Assembly (NCBI GenBank): GCA_020809705.1
Contig: CP085827.1
Coordinates: forward strand, 7,254,001 to 7,318,000
Direction of reading: 5' to 3'
DNA from: Calonectria ilicicola
Lineage: Eukaryota > Ascomycota > Sordariomycetes > Hypocreales > Nectriaceae
DNA: 64,000 nt
The notes beneath the pieces are model-generated. The model did not search any database. It was not told the origin of the DNA and was given only the letters and a program-made list of their open reading frames with translations. The stretch's first letter is position 1. Each line of letters begins with the position of its first letter. This document shows positions 44,078 through 55,543 of the stretch, in pieces. The position numbers and the translations under genes are program-made.

Positions 44078-45777
44078 ATGGCCCTCTCCGACAAAGAAAA
44101 GGGAGACAACACCTCCGAGCGTGTCGAGGACACCACCCAGGGCATCATTAGCGATGTTGCTGGCCGTGGTCATTTGGCTACCGATATGTTAGTATGCTCA
44201 ACTCGACCCCGAAAGGAGTAGTTTTGCTCACTTATTTCTCTTCTATTTAGCTACGGAAATGCTACGGTCCAGTTTGATCCTGTCGCCGAACGAAAGCTGA
44301 GATGGAAGTTGGATCTCATGACGGTCCCGACAGTCTCCCTTCTCTACCTCTTTTGCTTCATTGACCGTGCCAATATCGGTAAGCTGCTCTCCCCCCCCCT
44401 TCTGTATCCAAGTCAAGGATCCACACTAATAACGTAGGCAACGCGCGTATTGCCGGTCTCGAGAAGGACCTCGAACTTGAGGGCTACGACTACAACAAGA
44501 TCCTCTCTGTATTTTACATTTCATATATTATATTTGAGATCCCGGCCACCGTCACTTGCAAATGGATGGGCCCTGGTTGGTTCATCCCAATCACCTCACT
44601 GTTATTTGGAGTGGTCAGTATTGCCACCGCCTTTGTCCACAGCCAGGCCGCCATTTGTGGCGTCCGTTTCTTGCTCGGCATTTTTGAGGCTGGCATGCTT
44701 CCTGGTATTGCCTACTACCTTTCGCGATGGTACAAACGCGCGGAGTTGACGTTTCGTCTGTCGCTATACATGGTTATGGCTCCACTAGCTGGTGCCTTTG
44801 GTGGGCTGCTGGCCAGCGCCATTCTCAAACTTGACCACTTTGGAAGCCTTCACGAGTGGCGGATGATTTTTGCCATCGAAGGCATCATAACTATTGGTCT
44901 CAGCTTGATCTCGTTCTTTTCTCTGACCGATCGTCCTGAGACTGCTTGGTGGTTGACCCAAGAAGAGAAGGATCTTTGTATTGCTCGTGTCAAGTCCGAA
45001 CGTGTCGGCCAGACCGAAGTCATTGACGGTATCGACAAGACCAAACTTATGCGTGGTCTGACAAACCCTCTTGTCATCCAAATTGCATGCATCTTCCTCC
45101 TCAACAACATTACTGTACAGGGCTTGGCCTTCTTCCTGCCCACTATTGTCGGCACAATCTACCCTGAGTACTCGGTTGTTGAGAAGCAGCTACACAGTGT
45201 TCCTCCCTATGCTGTTGGCGCCTTTTTCGCGCTTGCATTCCCTGCCTATAGTTGGTATCTTGATCGTCGCCAGATTCTCTTCATCTTGACTTCGCCTCTT
45301 CCCATGATTGGTTATGCCATGTTTTTGGGAACCAAAGTTGCCACGGCCCGATATGCGGCCACGTTCCTCATTGCCAGTACGTGCATGGTGCTAGGCACAC
45401 TGACCAATGCCCACATTAGTGCCAACGTCGTCAGTGACACAGCCCGCAGCAGTGCCATCGGCCTCAATGTAAGTTTCTCCTGCTATTTCTGGATGCATTA
45501 CGCTAACAACTTCCAGGTCATGTTTGGTAACATTGGTGGACTGATTGCTACCTGGTCCTACCCTACCAAGGACGGCCCCAACTACCCTATTGGTAATGGT
45601 CTGAACCTGGCCGCTGCTAGCATGATCTTTATCATCAGCACAGCAGGATACTTCTGGATGACAGCAGACAACAAAAAGCGAGAGGGACGCAATGCAGAGG
45701 AGGAGTTGGCCGGTATGAGCCCAGAGGAGGTGCGAGATTTGGATTGGAAACATCCGTCCTTCAGGTGGCGACCTTGA
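44078..45777 (+). CDS. MFS transporter, anion:cation symporter (allantoate permease-like) family
   Basis: 509 aa in four exons: 44078-44187, 44251-44378, 44438-45468 and 45517-45777. The introns are 63, 59 and 48 nt. Splicing gives DIYGNATVQFDPVAERKLRWKLDL and FIDRANIGNARIAGLEKDL, both signatures of Dal5/Tna1-type fungal permeases. About twelve membrane helices are present, with RFLLGIFEAGMLPGIAYYLS followed by RWYKRAE after the fourth. The fourth exon continues GLN-VMFGNIGGLIATWSY. The last intron (GTAAGT, GCTAAC, TTCCAG) is a multiple of three with no stop; its retention would insert a hydrophobic 16-residue segment before a membrane helix. Substrates in the family include allantoate, nicotinate, biotin precursors and other carboxylates, and cannot be assigned here. 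Confidence 0.94.
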
Positions 45778-47986
45778 GTGCAAAGTAATTTCTTGTTTCT
45801 CGTGTAGCTTACATGACCCTGAGAATGATATTAATTATTACCTCAACTGGACCCAAACACCAAGCCCATATCGGCATTGAATGTTTTACTCGAACCCCTC
45901 GAGTTCCCTGTCAAGCTCCTCCACAGTTGTAAAGGGTTCTTGCAGAATCTTGTATGGGGCCAGCCAGACTTGGAGCTCACAAGGGCTAGTGGTTGAGAAA
46001 TGGCATAATGGCATTAGTCTGTATTATACCACTTGAACTACTTTTTTTACTTTGATGGAATTGCTTAACCGTGATTATTACGATGTTTATCTTTTTCGTG
46101 GTTTGCTTATTCGCTTTCTTACTGGTACCCACCATTGGTACTTGTGGGGGAATTTGACCAGTTGGTGACCTTGAGCCACCCTGTATTAAGCCATACCTAC
46201 TATGGCCAGAGAGATGAATGATACTGTGCTCTAGAAACACCAAGCGGCGATCAATCACAGTGCAGTTTTGTAGGTGCAAGTTGGATGTGACTATGCTGGT
46301 CCGTCTACATTTTTTTTATTTTCTTTTCCGGAGCAAAACAAAGATACTACCTGGGAACATTTGATGCCATTCATAACATAAATTTATCAGTATATTCGAG
46401 GTCAGGATGTCTTTGGGAAGTTAATGCGTGGTTATTGTTTCTTTCTCCCCCAGGACGTTATAATTGGAATATTTCATGGCTTACGTGATGGAAAAAGAAA
46501 GCATGAACCAGTATTTGGAACGCGCGAGATGTTTGCGAAGAATGCTTGGAGACTATCCTACCAGATGCGATCATTCAAGTCCCGGGAAGCTTTTGATCTC
46601 TTGCTACAGTTCTGGTAGTTTGCCAGTGGTGTATATATATATATTGCCTACCCATAATTAGTTGAGTTACCCTGCAGTAATATCTACTTCGCATGTACGA
46701 ACTAACACAGAGCAAATAGTTACCGAATAGCCACGGAAGGGACAGAGATGACGCCACTGGTTAAGGGCAATTGGGAACTTTTTACAGACAATGAATTGGG
46801 GATAGAAACAAAGGCCAATTTAACCAATGTATTGGATCTCTTTATGCACACCACAAACAATTACCACCTGAATATACTTAAGAATACATTGAATTGATTT
46901 CTTCAGGCATATCAACTATGACAGCATCCAGTACACTGAACACCACCCTTGAATTTATTAGATGTGTTATCTGGTTACACATCCCTGTGCACTATTTTGG
47001 TAAATCGTGGGCTCTACCAAGAGGGAGTTCCAAAGCCACAACGGTGACAGATACAACCAAGTTTGGTCATATGATTCGCCCAACCAAGATACAATCAACT
47101 TAATCCTGTGTACAAATAAGGTCGCTCTCATGAAAACTTAGATAGTCGTACTTAAGATGGCTTCCCTTGCCAAGACCGTGAATCCCAACGCAAATCCTTC
47201 ACATCCCTAAACACCATGTCATTCGAACACCGTATCCTCCACCATCAACAAATTGCACTATAGGTAACCTGCTAGGACTTGCACAAAAATCATATTGTAG
47301 ACCCATCTATTTGAGGTATCTTTGCCCCAGCCTTACTAGATATATAAGGAGATTCTGATCCACAAGGTTGGGAGAATAGACGAGCAACTTTCTTTATCAC
47401 TTTCCGTCTGAGTAAGGATAGGGCAAAACATAATCGCTCTCAGGGCGATGACCCGCCTTAGCATCGTCCAGGGCCGTTTTAATACTACATGGCCCACGGC
47501 AAGTCATTGTAGCTAGCCATTTTGTGGAACTAGCTCATTGACACGAAAGGTAGTGAGTAGGTGGACTTCAACCCGGTCATGGCTTTCGATATAGCAAAGG
47601 AATAGAAGATTTTTCTGTAATTCGGACCAACACTTGACATAACCGTACCCTATGTAACTCGACCATGTCGATTGGCAGCAACTCGTATTTCGCGTGTCTA
47701 CCTAACCAATCCATCAGCAACATCCCACGGCTCACTCAGACCCAAACAAACGTTTGTTGTACACGCCCTCAGCGCACGCGAGACCTCTATGCGACAGTGT
47801 CGACCTGACTCCTCATGCCCCAAAAGCTTTCCGACCGAGCCCAATGCCTCGACTCCGACTATCCAAGCGTCCTGGACGTCTGCCCAGCATATGACATCTC
47901 CTCATGATGAAACAAAAGCATTCCTGCATTACCGACCCAAACCAGCAGCCCACGACAGAAACTCAAAGATAAAATCGAATCGTCCA
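45778..47986. other. Convergent intergenic region, 2.2 kb
   Basis: Lies between the MFS gene (plus) and H2A.Z (minus). No ORF has recognisable character and I see no splice-joined exon set. Low-complexity A/T runs only. Confidence 0.5.
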
Positions 47987-48763
47987 TTAACCCTCGAGCG
48001 CCTTGGCCTTCTTCTTCTGCTCGACTTTGAGTAGAAGGGCACGGTTGATGTGTGGCAGCACACCACCGTATGCAATCGTTGCTCGGATCAGGGTATCGAG
48101 CTCTTCGTCACCACGGATGGCTAGTTGGAGATGACGGGGAGTGATTCGCTTGACCTTGAGGTCCTTGGCAGCGTTCTGCAATGGTTAGCATGCGGGACAT
48201 TTGTCGGGCGGGAGCTAAACTTACGCCTGCTAGCTCGAGCACTTCGGCGGTCAGGTATTCGAGCACTGCAGTGACATAGACGGCGGCCTTGGCCCCCACG
48301 CGCATCTTGTTCTGAGTATTCTGCTTGAGGAAACGCTTGACACGGCCGCAGGGAAACTGAAACGGACAAATTAGCACTACACGACCTTCTATTGCCAGTT
48401 TGCTGTTGTTGACTGCGCGCATCCGTCCGATTCACACGGTGCCGCCAGACATTGGGTCATGGTCAATATCCAGTCGCAATATGAGAATTACGACTGTGCT
48501 ACCCGAGCAATCTGCGCGCCGCCGTCGGAACAGAATTTTTCGCTGGGCGGAGATGATTGACGCGTCGGGCATTGAGTCGGTCGGTATGCGAGGGATGCGG
48601 GACATGGAGTGCGCGCAAACAAGGCAAGCTGTACAAATCGTCAGAATCAACTCACCTGCAGGCCGGCCCGCGCAGAATGGCTCTGCTGTTTCTTGGGGCC
48701 CTCAACGCTGGTCTTGCCGCCGGAGCTCTTTCCGCCCGAGGACTTTCCCTTTCCGCCGGCCAT
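47987..48763 (-). CDS. htz1: Histone variant H2A.Z
   Basis: 142 aa in three minus-strand exons: 48763-48656, 48356-48225 and 48175-47987. Intron 1 is long (299 nt, GTGAGT...TTCAG); intron 2 is 49 nt. The protein begins [19 protein letters not shown], a Lys/Gly tail with acetylation sites, then [20 protein letters not shown]. It has the H2A.Z-specific C-terminal half: [20 protein letters not shown] followed by [15 protein letters not shown]. The long form of the docking region and the GDEELDTLI acidic-patch sequence separate it from canonical H2A, and there is no SQ(E/D) phospho-motif at the C-terminus. It is deposited by SWR1 at promoters and other regulatory chromatin. A large first intron in a histone-variant gene may hold regulatory sequence. 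Confidence 0.97.
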
Positions 48764-50379
48764 TGTTGATGGTGTCGCGAGGGTTTAAAAAAAATGTGGG
48801 ACGGTGATGAGATACTGATGCAGTGATGAAAAAATGCAGGTTCGAACGCGGGCGATAGCGTTGTAATCGGGGTTCGATGGCGATATTTTGATGCTGTGCG
48901 GTGCGAGTGGGACGTGGGATGTTTTGACGCGGGACGTGGGCTGTGTCTGTGTTCGGTTCGACTTTGGTGGCAGAAATTTAGCGGAAGGCTGCAGTCATCT
49001 TGTTGTTCTGTGAGTCTGAGGCAGCTACCAGAGAGCAGCTACCTGGGGGGAGCTGGAGGGGCGGGCGGGCTCTAGCTCCGGCGGCCGAGGTAAACCCGAG
49101 ACGCACTTTTGGCTGTGGTGACCAAGGCTGATGAAGATGTCTGCAGGATGCGATGAGTAGACCACCGTAGCTTGGCCTAGAACATGCCTGCTTGCGTAAA
49201 GACGATGGAAGCAAGATTTAGCAACGCCATGGACCCGAAAGAACTCTCTTTCGGGCTTGCACAGCTCGCAGGCGTCTGCTTGTTTTGACCTACCTGATGG
49301 CCCTTCTGATGCTGCATGCTCTCAGCCAGGCTACTTAGCGGTTGGCTTCATGTTCGGTGCGTCTGCTACTGGGAATCCTGAAGCTGCACAGACGAGGGCA
49401 GTCATACGAATGCTTCCCAAGGTCCTTGTGGTAGTCCATGGTCTTGTGGTAGGTGTATCAGTGTGATATTGATGCTGGTCGAGGTGTCGACGTCGGCAAC
49501 ACTTGAAACCGAAGCCAAGGCTGGAGATGGTCGTGTCCCGCTGTGGCGGTGGTGGCTGCGCTGCAGTTAGCCGAGCATTTACCAGGTGGCTGGCTTTTCA
49601 TCTAGCGAGCACAAGTCTCACTTCGCTATGCAGGTTTGCTCAATATATGCCGTTTCACAGAACGTAAAAACGGAAATATTACACGATTGAACCATCAGCC
49701 TATTGCTACGCACAAACGTGTGAAGGTTGCGGTCGTATTGCGCCAAAGTCATAACCCTGAAATGAAAGTGGCGCCGTATTTACAACTTCCGACCAAATAA
49801 ATCACGAACTCAGATAAGATTAATGAAGGTGAGTTAAATAAATAAATAAATAAACATATGTAAATATGAAAAAATTGGGCTATATTTACTTATTCATATC
49901 CCCTGATTATCCATTTATAAACGCTTTTTATTGATCTTGGGTTTTTTCCAAGTCGTGTTTAGTGAGCAATTTATGCTGTATTGTGTGCCCAGTTTCCTAT
50001 TCGTCACTCATGTGTCTCCCTCGCTAACCTCCAAATAAAGCAATGCAAACGGTATTCCGGTCCGGCAGTGCAAGCCTAACCAATATTCGGACTAATTCAG
50101 TCCTTTGATTTGTAATTATTTGGACATTGAACTTGTTCAGTGACTGATATGATTGGCTGCTCGGTCTCCGGGCGGACGAATCCTACATAGATTCAATGTC
50201 AGACTCCCCGATTTTTAGTGTGGTTGGTCCCTGAATAACACATCGAAACTGGACTCGTAATCCGCATCACTAGGCGGATTTGAGAACTAGTTGTTGGATA
50301 AATTTATTTAAATGAAAAAAAAAAGTCCATCAATTATGATTATCTCGCACGCGGCACTCGTATTACTTTAATACTCATC
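48764..50379. other. Divergent intergenic region, 1.6 kb
   Basis: The H2A.Z promoter side is GC-rich; the NmrA side is AT-rich with element C. No gene seen. Confidence 0.5.
49834..49910. repeat. AT-rich element C with (TAAA)n tract
   Basis: GTTAAATAAATAAATAAATA is followed by ACATATGTAAATATG and a looser complementary part (TATTTACTTATTCATAT). Related in composition to elements A and B but a weaker palindrome. Confidence 0.5.
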
Positions 50380-51282
50380 ATGTTTTGTCAAGCTCGCAAA
50401 ATCGCTATAGTTGGTGGCACTGGAACCATTGGCTCTGCAACCCTCTTAGCACTCATGAACAAAAACATTCACACAATAACCGCCATTTCTCGCAAGGATT
50501 CCACCGCCCACTTTCCCGATGCTTGCATTGTCAAGAGAGGCGCATATGATGACGATCTCTTTCTCGTTTCTGCCCTCCAAGGGCAAGATGTTTTGGTCCT
50601 GCAACTGGGGCATGCCAATCAAGCCGCCCAAGATGGACTTATTCGAGCTGCAGCTAAGGTGGGTGTCAAATATATACTGCCCACAGAGTTTGGCAGCGAC
50701 ATCGAAGCCACGCAAATGATTGACGATCATCCGGTTGTGCGGGGCAAAGCGGAGCTTAGGGAGCTTGTCGAGTCCGTCGGAAGTAGTTGGATTGCTGTCG
50801 TTAACAATCCGTGGTTTGACTGGTCTCTGGCACAAGGATTTTGGGGTATCGACATTGCGAACCGCAAGGCAACCCTATATAACGGTGGTAACACCAAGAT
50901 CAACACTTCGACTCTCAAACGGGTTGGCGAGGCCGTTGCCGAGTTGTTGAGTCTCCCAGAGGAAGATTTGGCTACTTACAAGAACAAGCCGTTCTACGTC
51001 AGCTCGTTTTACGTTACACAAAGGGAAATGTTGGAAAGTGTGCAAAGAGTAACTAGCACGACAGATGGGGAGTGGGCCGTTGAGGAGTTGAGCATTACAG
51101 GGCTTGGTGACGAGATCCGCGAGGAAGCCCAAAAGGGAAATGTCGTGGGCATGATTCACAAAATTTACGCGTCTTACTTTCAGAAGGACTATGGAGGAGA
51201 CTATAACCATAAGCTCACTTTGGGTAAATTTTGCCTCGCGCCAGAGGATATTGATGAGGTTGTCAAACAGGTTTTAGGATAG
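50380..51282 (+). CDS. NmrA-like / isoflavone-reductase-type NAD(P)-binding protein
   Basis: Intronless, 300 aa from MFCQARKIAIVGG. The dinucleotide-binding glycine motif GGTGTIG sits at residues 12-18 after the first beta strand. Atypical-SDR features follow: a basic residue after strand 2 (ISRKDS) that favours NADP(H), VKYILPTEFGSDIE and the substrate-side segment VVNNPWFDWSLAQG. The protein resembles fungal NmrA-like reductases of the isoflavone-reductase/PCBER branch. It may reduce an aromatic or lactone substrate, or merely sense the redox state; the usual catalytic Lys context is not certain. No neighbouring biosynthetic genes are present, so it does not look like part of a cluster. Confidence 0.9.
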   Translation: MFCQARKIAIVGGTGTIGSATLLALMNKNIHTITAISRKDSTAHFPDACIVKRGAYDDDLFLVSALQGQDVLVLQLGHANQAAQDGLIRAAAKVGVKYILPTEFGSDIEATQMIDDHPVVRGKAELRELVESVGSSWIAVVNNPWFDWSLAQGFWGIDIANRKATLYNGGNTKINTSTLKRVGEAVAELLSLPEEDLATYKNKPFYVSSFYVTQREMLESVQRVTSTTDGEWAVEELSITGLGDEIREEAQKGNVVGMIHKIYASYFQKDYGGDYNHKLTLGKFCLAPEDIDEVVKQVLG

Positions 51283-54200
51283 AGCTGCTGGGCTGTGAAG
51301 ATGGTTTTCTTTAGACACTGAGAATTGACCTTAGAAAATAACATGTGACTCATCATACATAACAATGACAGTTGGTTCCGGGACCACGGGACGGCCGCAG
51401 AAACGGCCGGTGGAGTCAACAGAGACCTCATGTATGGACGCCGCCTTGAGCACAGTGCATCTGGCAAGAATCAAGCCAACAAGTGGCGATCTGGGTTGCA
51501 TCATCAGGCTGTCACAGTGCCGCTGTCACCAACACAGCGGTAAACTATACCAATGTGAAGACAGGAAGCAGCAGGTCGACGTGCATATGTGATCTATGAA
51601 CACATGCAAGGTGTCACATGGCATGATCAACCAGTCGCGTTACATCCTGAGCATGTGTTTTTTTGTTTAATTTTTTAAGGAGGGAGGGGAGAGAATCTTG
51701 GGCGCATCTGAGTGGCAAAATGTGATCGCACGCAGCTGAGTACCGGGGCCATGCTGGTGGTTCCTGGGCTGCAGAAACCAAAAGGCAGAATCCGAGTGGG
51801 TGATGAGATGCGCATGACCCTCTGGGTTGGCCACAACACGTGCAGTTGGTGATTGCCACAGCGGGAGGAAGCCTGTGGATCATAGTGTTAACGCGGCTGC
51901 AGGAACAATTAGGGCAGCACACGCACCCAAGTATGTGGCATCCACGCAAGACCAGTCTGGCAGCTGCCCGCGGAGCCGACCCGGACGATTCTTGGGAATG
52001 GAGATCCCTCATCTGGCGGCTTGGACGGAGTAGTTCAGGGGTCGATTTGGCGTGTGGGGAGCGGCCGCGTGACTTTTAAGCCGCCATCTCCGGAGGGTTG
52101 GTTACTGGAGATTTGAGTCCGGGATTATCAGGCGAAATGGGGGACGCTAGTGGGCTTCTCGAATTTACTGAGTACGGATTCTGGCACTGGGTAATAGGGG
52201 CCCCTGGCCTGGATGGAGAGTTTGGGCCTGAGGTGATGAAGGTGGTGAGCCTTTGGCGGTGGTCATGGCACAGTGCGATCCGCCCAACTGGGATGCCACG
52301 AGATTGGGGGGCAGAGGGCCGATCACAGCCTGACGATAGTCTATGAGTTCATCACCAGGGTTGACGAACAGCCACCGAGCAGTTCAACGGTGCTTTTTGC
52401 TCTCCCAGGGTGCTCTCTCCTTCCCGTGTTTACCACCCACTCTTAAATTGTCCGTCCGGTGGAATGGCTCTTGACAGGAGACCATACCCCCTGGAGCGGG
52501 TGGGTTGGGATGACCCTGGTTAGTTGTCGCGGCGGCGAGATATTTGGTTCGTGAGAAGAGGGTCAAATCTGGATGAGACGTTGAGGAATAGGGGGCAGTT
52601 TTTTCTTCTCTCTTGTATCCGTAGTTGCTGGTGACGTTTGGCGTGCTGTCGCGTCTCCACGGTGATGGTCATGCCGGCTTGGTGGAATCGGACGGCGACG
52701 GGCCGCTCTGACAAGTCGACGGAACGGCTTTTTATTTTATTTACCTCATTCAAAGGACCCTGTTGCTTGCTTGCCAACGGTGATGGAATGCTCCCGGAAT
52801 TTGCCTGGAAAAGGCGGGAGGGATCCCTACCGATGCAGATGGACGAAGTGCCACGGCTAGATCTGTGCCTCATCTACACGTGGCTGTCCACGACGAGTAT
52901 TTCGCGAGGGGCATGATGCCCAAAGACTCACTGAGTCGATTAATGACTCGTCTGCCGGTCGGGTTACTGGCAGGGATGTTGTATTTTTCACCATGGCGAG
53001 GGTAGATATTTCTCGAGCCGGCGCCAGCGAGATGGTCGAGAAGAAAAAGGGAGGGTTCACCAAGACAAAGCAAAAAACAAAAGAAAAATACAAGACAGCC
53101 GACGACATGGGCGGTCGGCAGATTGGTCTGGAGGGTCTGGGACCTAGGCAGCACGACAGAAATGGTCACGGCCGGGTCGGCTAACGGCTGACCCTTGTGC
53201 AAACTAACAATGTACAGTAGCTAAGGCATGTCCGGGGAGCAGGGCCGGAACGGTGTGAGGGAGAGGTGTGAGGGTCTGAGGCAAAAGTAAATTGGGGGAG
53301 GGTTGAGATGAGGACTCGAATACGACGTTCTGGTTGACGATCTGGTTCTGGACTTGGGCTTGTCGACGTTTAATTGAGTTGGTTAATGAATAGGAGACGG
53401 TGAGGAGGGCTATGGGAGCGAGATGATGTTTCAGAGGCGAGAGAACGTGAGCAAGACATGCGGAACGTTGCCAGACAAGATGAGAGAAGAGAGTCAGTAA
53501 AAGAGTCAGTCAACCATGTACCCATGGCAACAAACCCAAGATAAGAGGATAGGCAGGAGAAAAAGAAAGAAGGAAAGGTGCAAGCAAAGAGTACTACCGA
53601 GAGTCGAGATTGTGGCGCTCATTCTTGGTGCTTTCTTTGTTTTGTTCAGTGAGCACAGCGCCTATGCAGCATCTGTCTGCGCAGTGACAGATGCATGCAG
53701 TCAGTGTTGACAGAGGCCCTGCAGGATTGGACACCAATAACCCAAGCGGCCCCAAAAGGAAGCTGCACAACAAGAAGCACAACATAGCACATGGACGAGG
53801 ACAAGGACGAGACACGGGCAGACCAGCAAGGTACTATAACCAGGAACGCCTCTGTGCTGTGCCTGCGTGGCACTCTGCTTCGAAGACATAGTAATAAAGA
53901 TGGACTTGTACTGTATTTTTTCCCTTTATTTTGATTTTTCCCAGCCAGACAACCAAAACCCACCGCCCATCTCATCCCACTCCACCCGCGTGGCCCACAG
54001 CAAAGTGCAGTAGCGACAAGGGCTCGCACTGTGGGACCATCTGCCACGGTCAAGGACTGGAGGTTGCGTTTGGCCTCGAGTCCTGTGTACTGGTGAATTG
54101 GAGCTGCATGCAGATTCGGAGAAGTCGGTAGGTTGAGAAAAGGGGAATGGTGGAGGGATGGTGATATGGATCACGCGGGACACTTTTTTTTTTTTTTTGT

Positions 54201-55543
54201 GGTGACGGAGCGCAGAAGCATTCAAGAGGAAGGGAATGAACAAGGTCAATGGAAATAATGCGGTTTCCGAGGCATTTCCCTAGTCGCCATCGTCTAGCAG
54301 CTCTTGTTTCTTTTTCTTTTCCATCGTACCTTCTTTCACACCAATCAATGCTCGTTTCCGCATCTAGGCCATGCCATGGAATGAAAAAAAGTGCGAAAAT
54401 GCAATGAACTCTCTCGTCTTCTGCAAACCGCTGCTGGCTGAACAAGGACCAGGCGGGCAAATCTCCACAGTGGGCGTACGCCCCACCAACCAGCCCGCTA
54501 AAACCCAGCCAGATCAGCCAAGCCAGGGCTCGCAATAGCTTGTCCCTTCTGCAGGTGTAGGGGAGGTCAAAGGGGGGACCCAGCACCCGGGGGCGGCGCC
54601 CTTCAGCGGAGGACAGGGGATCACAGTGCCCTGCGGGATCGTTTCACACCGTGCCCCGTCCCAAGAGAAAAAAAACCTCCACTTACCACCCCGTCTCATC
54701 GCTCTCGTCCCAGATCATTTCCCACGCACGGGAACCACTCTTCCCTTCCCACTGCAGTCTGTCACCTCCCCAACCATAACCACACACCACCCGCCTCAAC
54801 CTCATCTCCCCCCGTCTTCTCACCTCTCTCCCCTTCTTCCCTTTCCCGCCTCCTTCCGCCTCCGTTCCCGTTTGGTTTGGCTTGCCTCGCCCCGTGTTGT
54901 CATCTCATCATCGCGGCTTCTTGCTTGGCTTCTCCTTTTTCTATTCTGGTTTTCCTCTTCTTTAAACCTCCCTCTTCACCCTCACCTTCCCGTCGACAAC
55001 AACTTGCCACGACGTCGCCGCCTACTCCACGACCCGAGGCAACCCCTTTAGAAACAAGATCCTGCCCTGTAGTGGTTCGTTCCGGATTCGCTCCAACAGC
55101 GACCGACCGCGACCTGACCTGACGCTCTGACGTCTGCTTCGCCACGCCTGTATCCATCGGCCACCTTCGCTGTGTTGGTCGTCTACTCGGTCGTCGCCGC
55201 CACTCGCCTACATATCAGAAGTCGATTGCATTGCTCTTGTTGGCTAAAGCTCGATTGCCCCCGTCTCCGTCCTCCACTATCGACAGCTGGACAGTGTTGG
55301 AATCATTGACGAGTTGCCCCGACTTCCTGCTAAGCGTCTGATCTATATCAGACAACACTGCCTCTGTGGCCGTATACCTCTCGTTTCTTGACCACGACAG
55401 TAATTACCAACGAACGATTGATGCTGCCTATCTAGTCGGCGCGCACACTGCCCCTTTTCGAACCTTGCTATCTGCCACCTGCCATTCGTACGCTGCTGGC
55501 CGAACATCAGCAGTCGATTGTCACACTGGAGTCGCTCGGGACA
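51283..55543. other. Long non-coding region, 4.3 kb, upstream of the PIN4 homologue
   Basis: No convincing coding exons. From about 54650 the plus strand is strikingly pyrimidine-rich (CT/CCT runs to about 54990), followed by roughly 550 nt of GC-rich leader-like sequence to the ATG at 55544. A T15 run lies at 54184-54198. The layout suggests a long promoter and long 5' UTR. Confidence 0.55.
54690..54990 (+). promoter_or_regulatory. Pyrimidine-rich promoter or leader tract
   Basis: About 300 nt dominated by C and T on the plus strand. Fungal core promoters of highly expressed genes often have CT-rich tracts just before the transcription start, so the start site may lie at the end of this tract. 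Confidence 0.4.

Noticed and set aside
50380..51282. NmrA-like gene as part of a secondary-metabolite cluster
   Set aside because: No PKS, NRPS, terpene cyclase, P450 or dedicated transporter is adjacent. Neighbours are H2A.Z and a long non-coding region.
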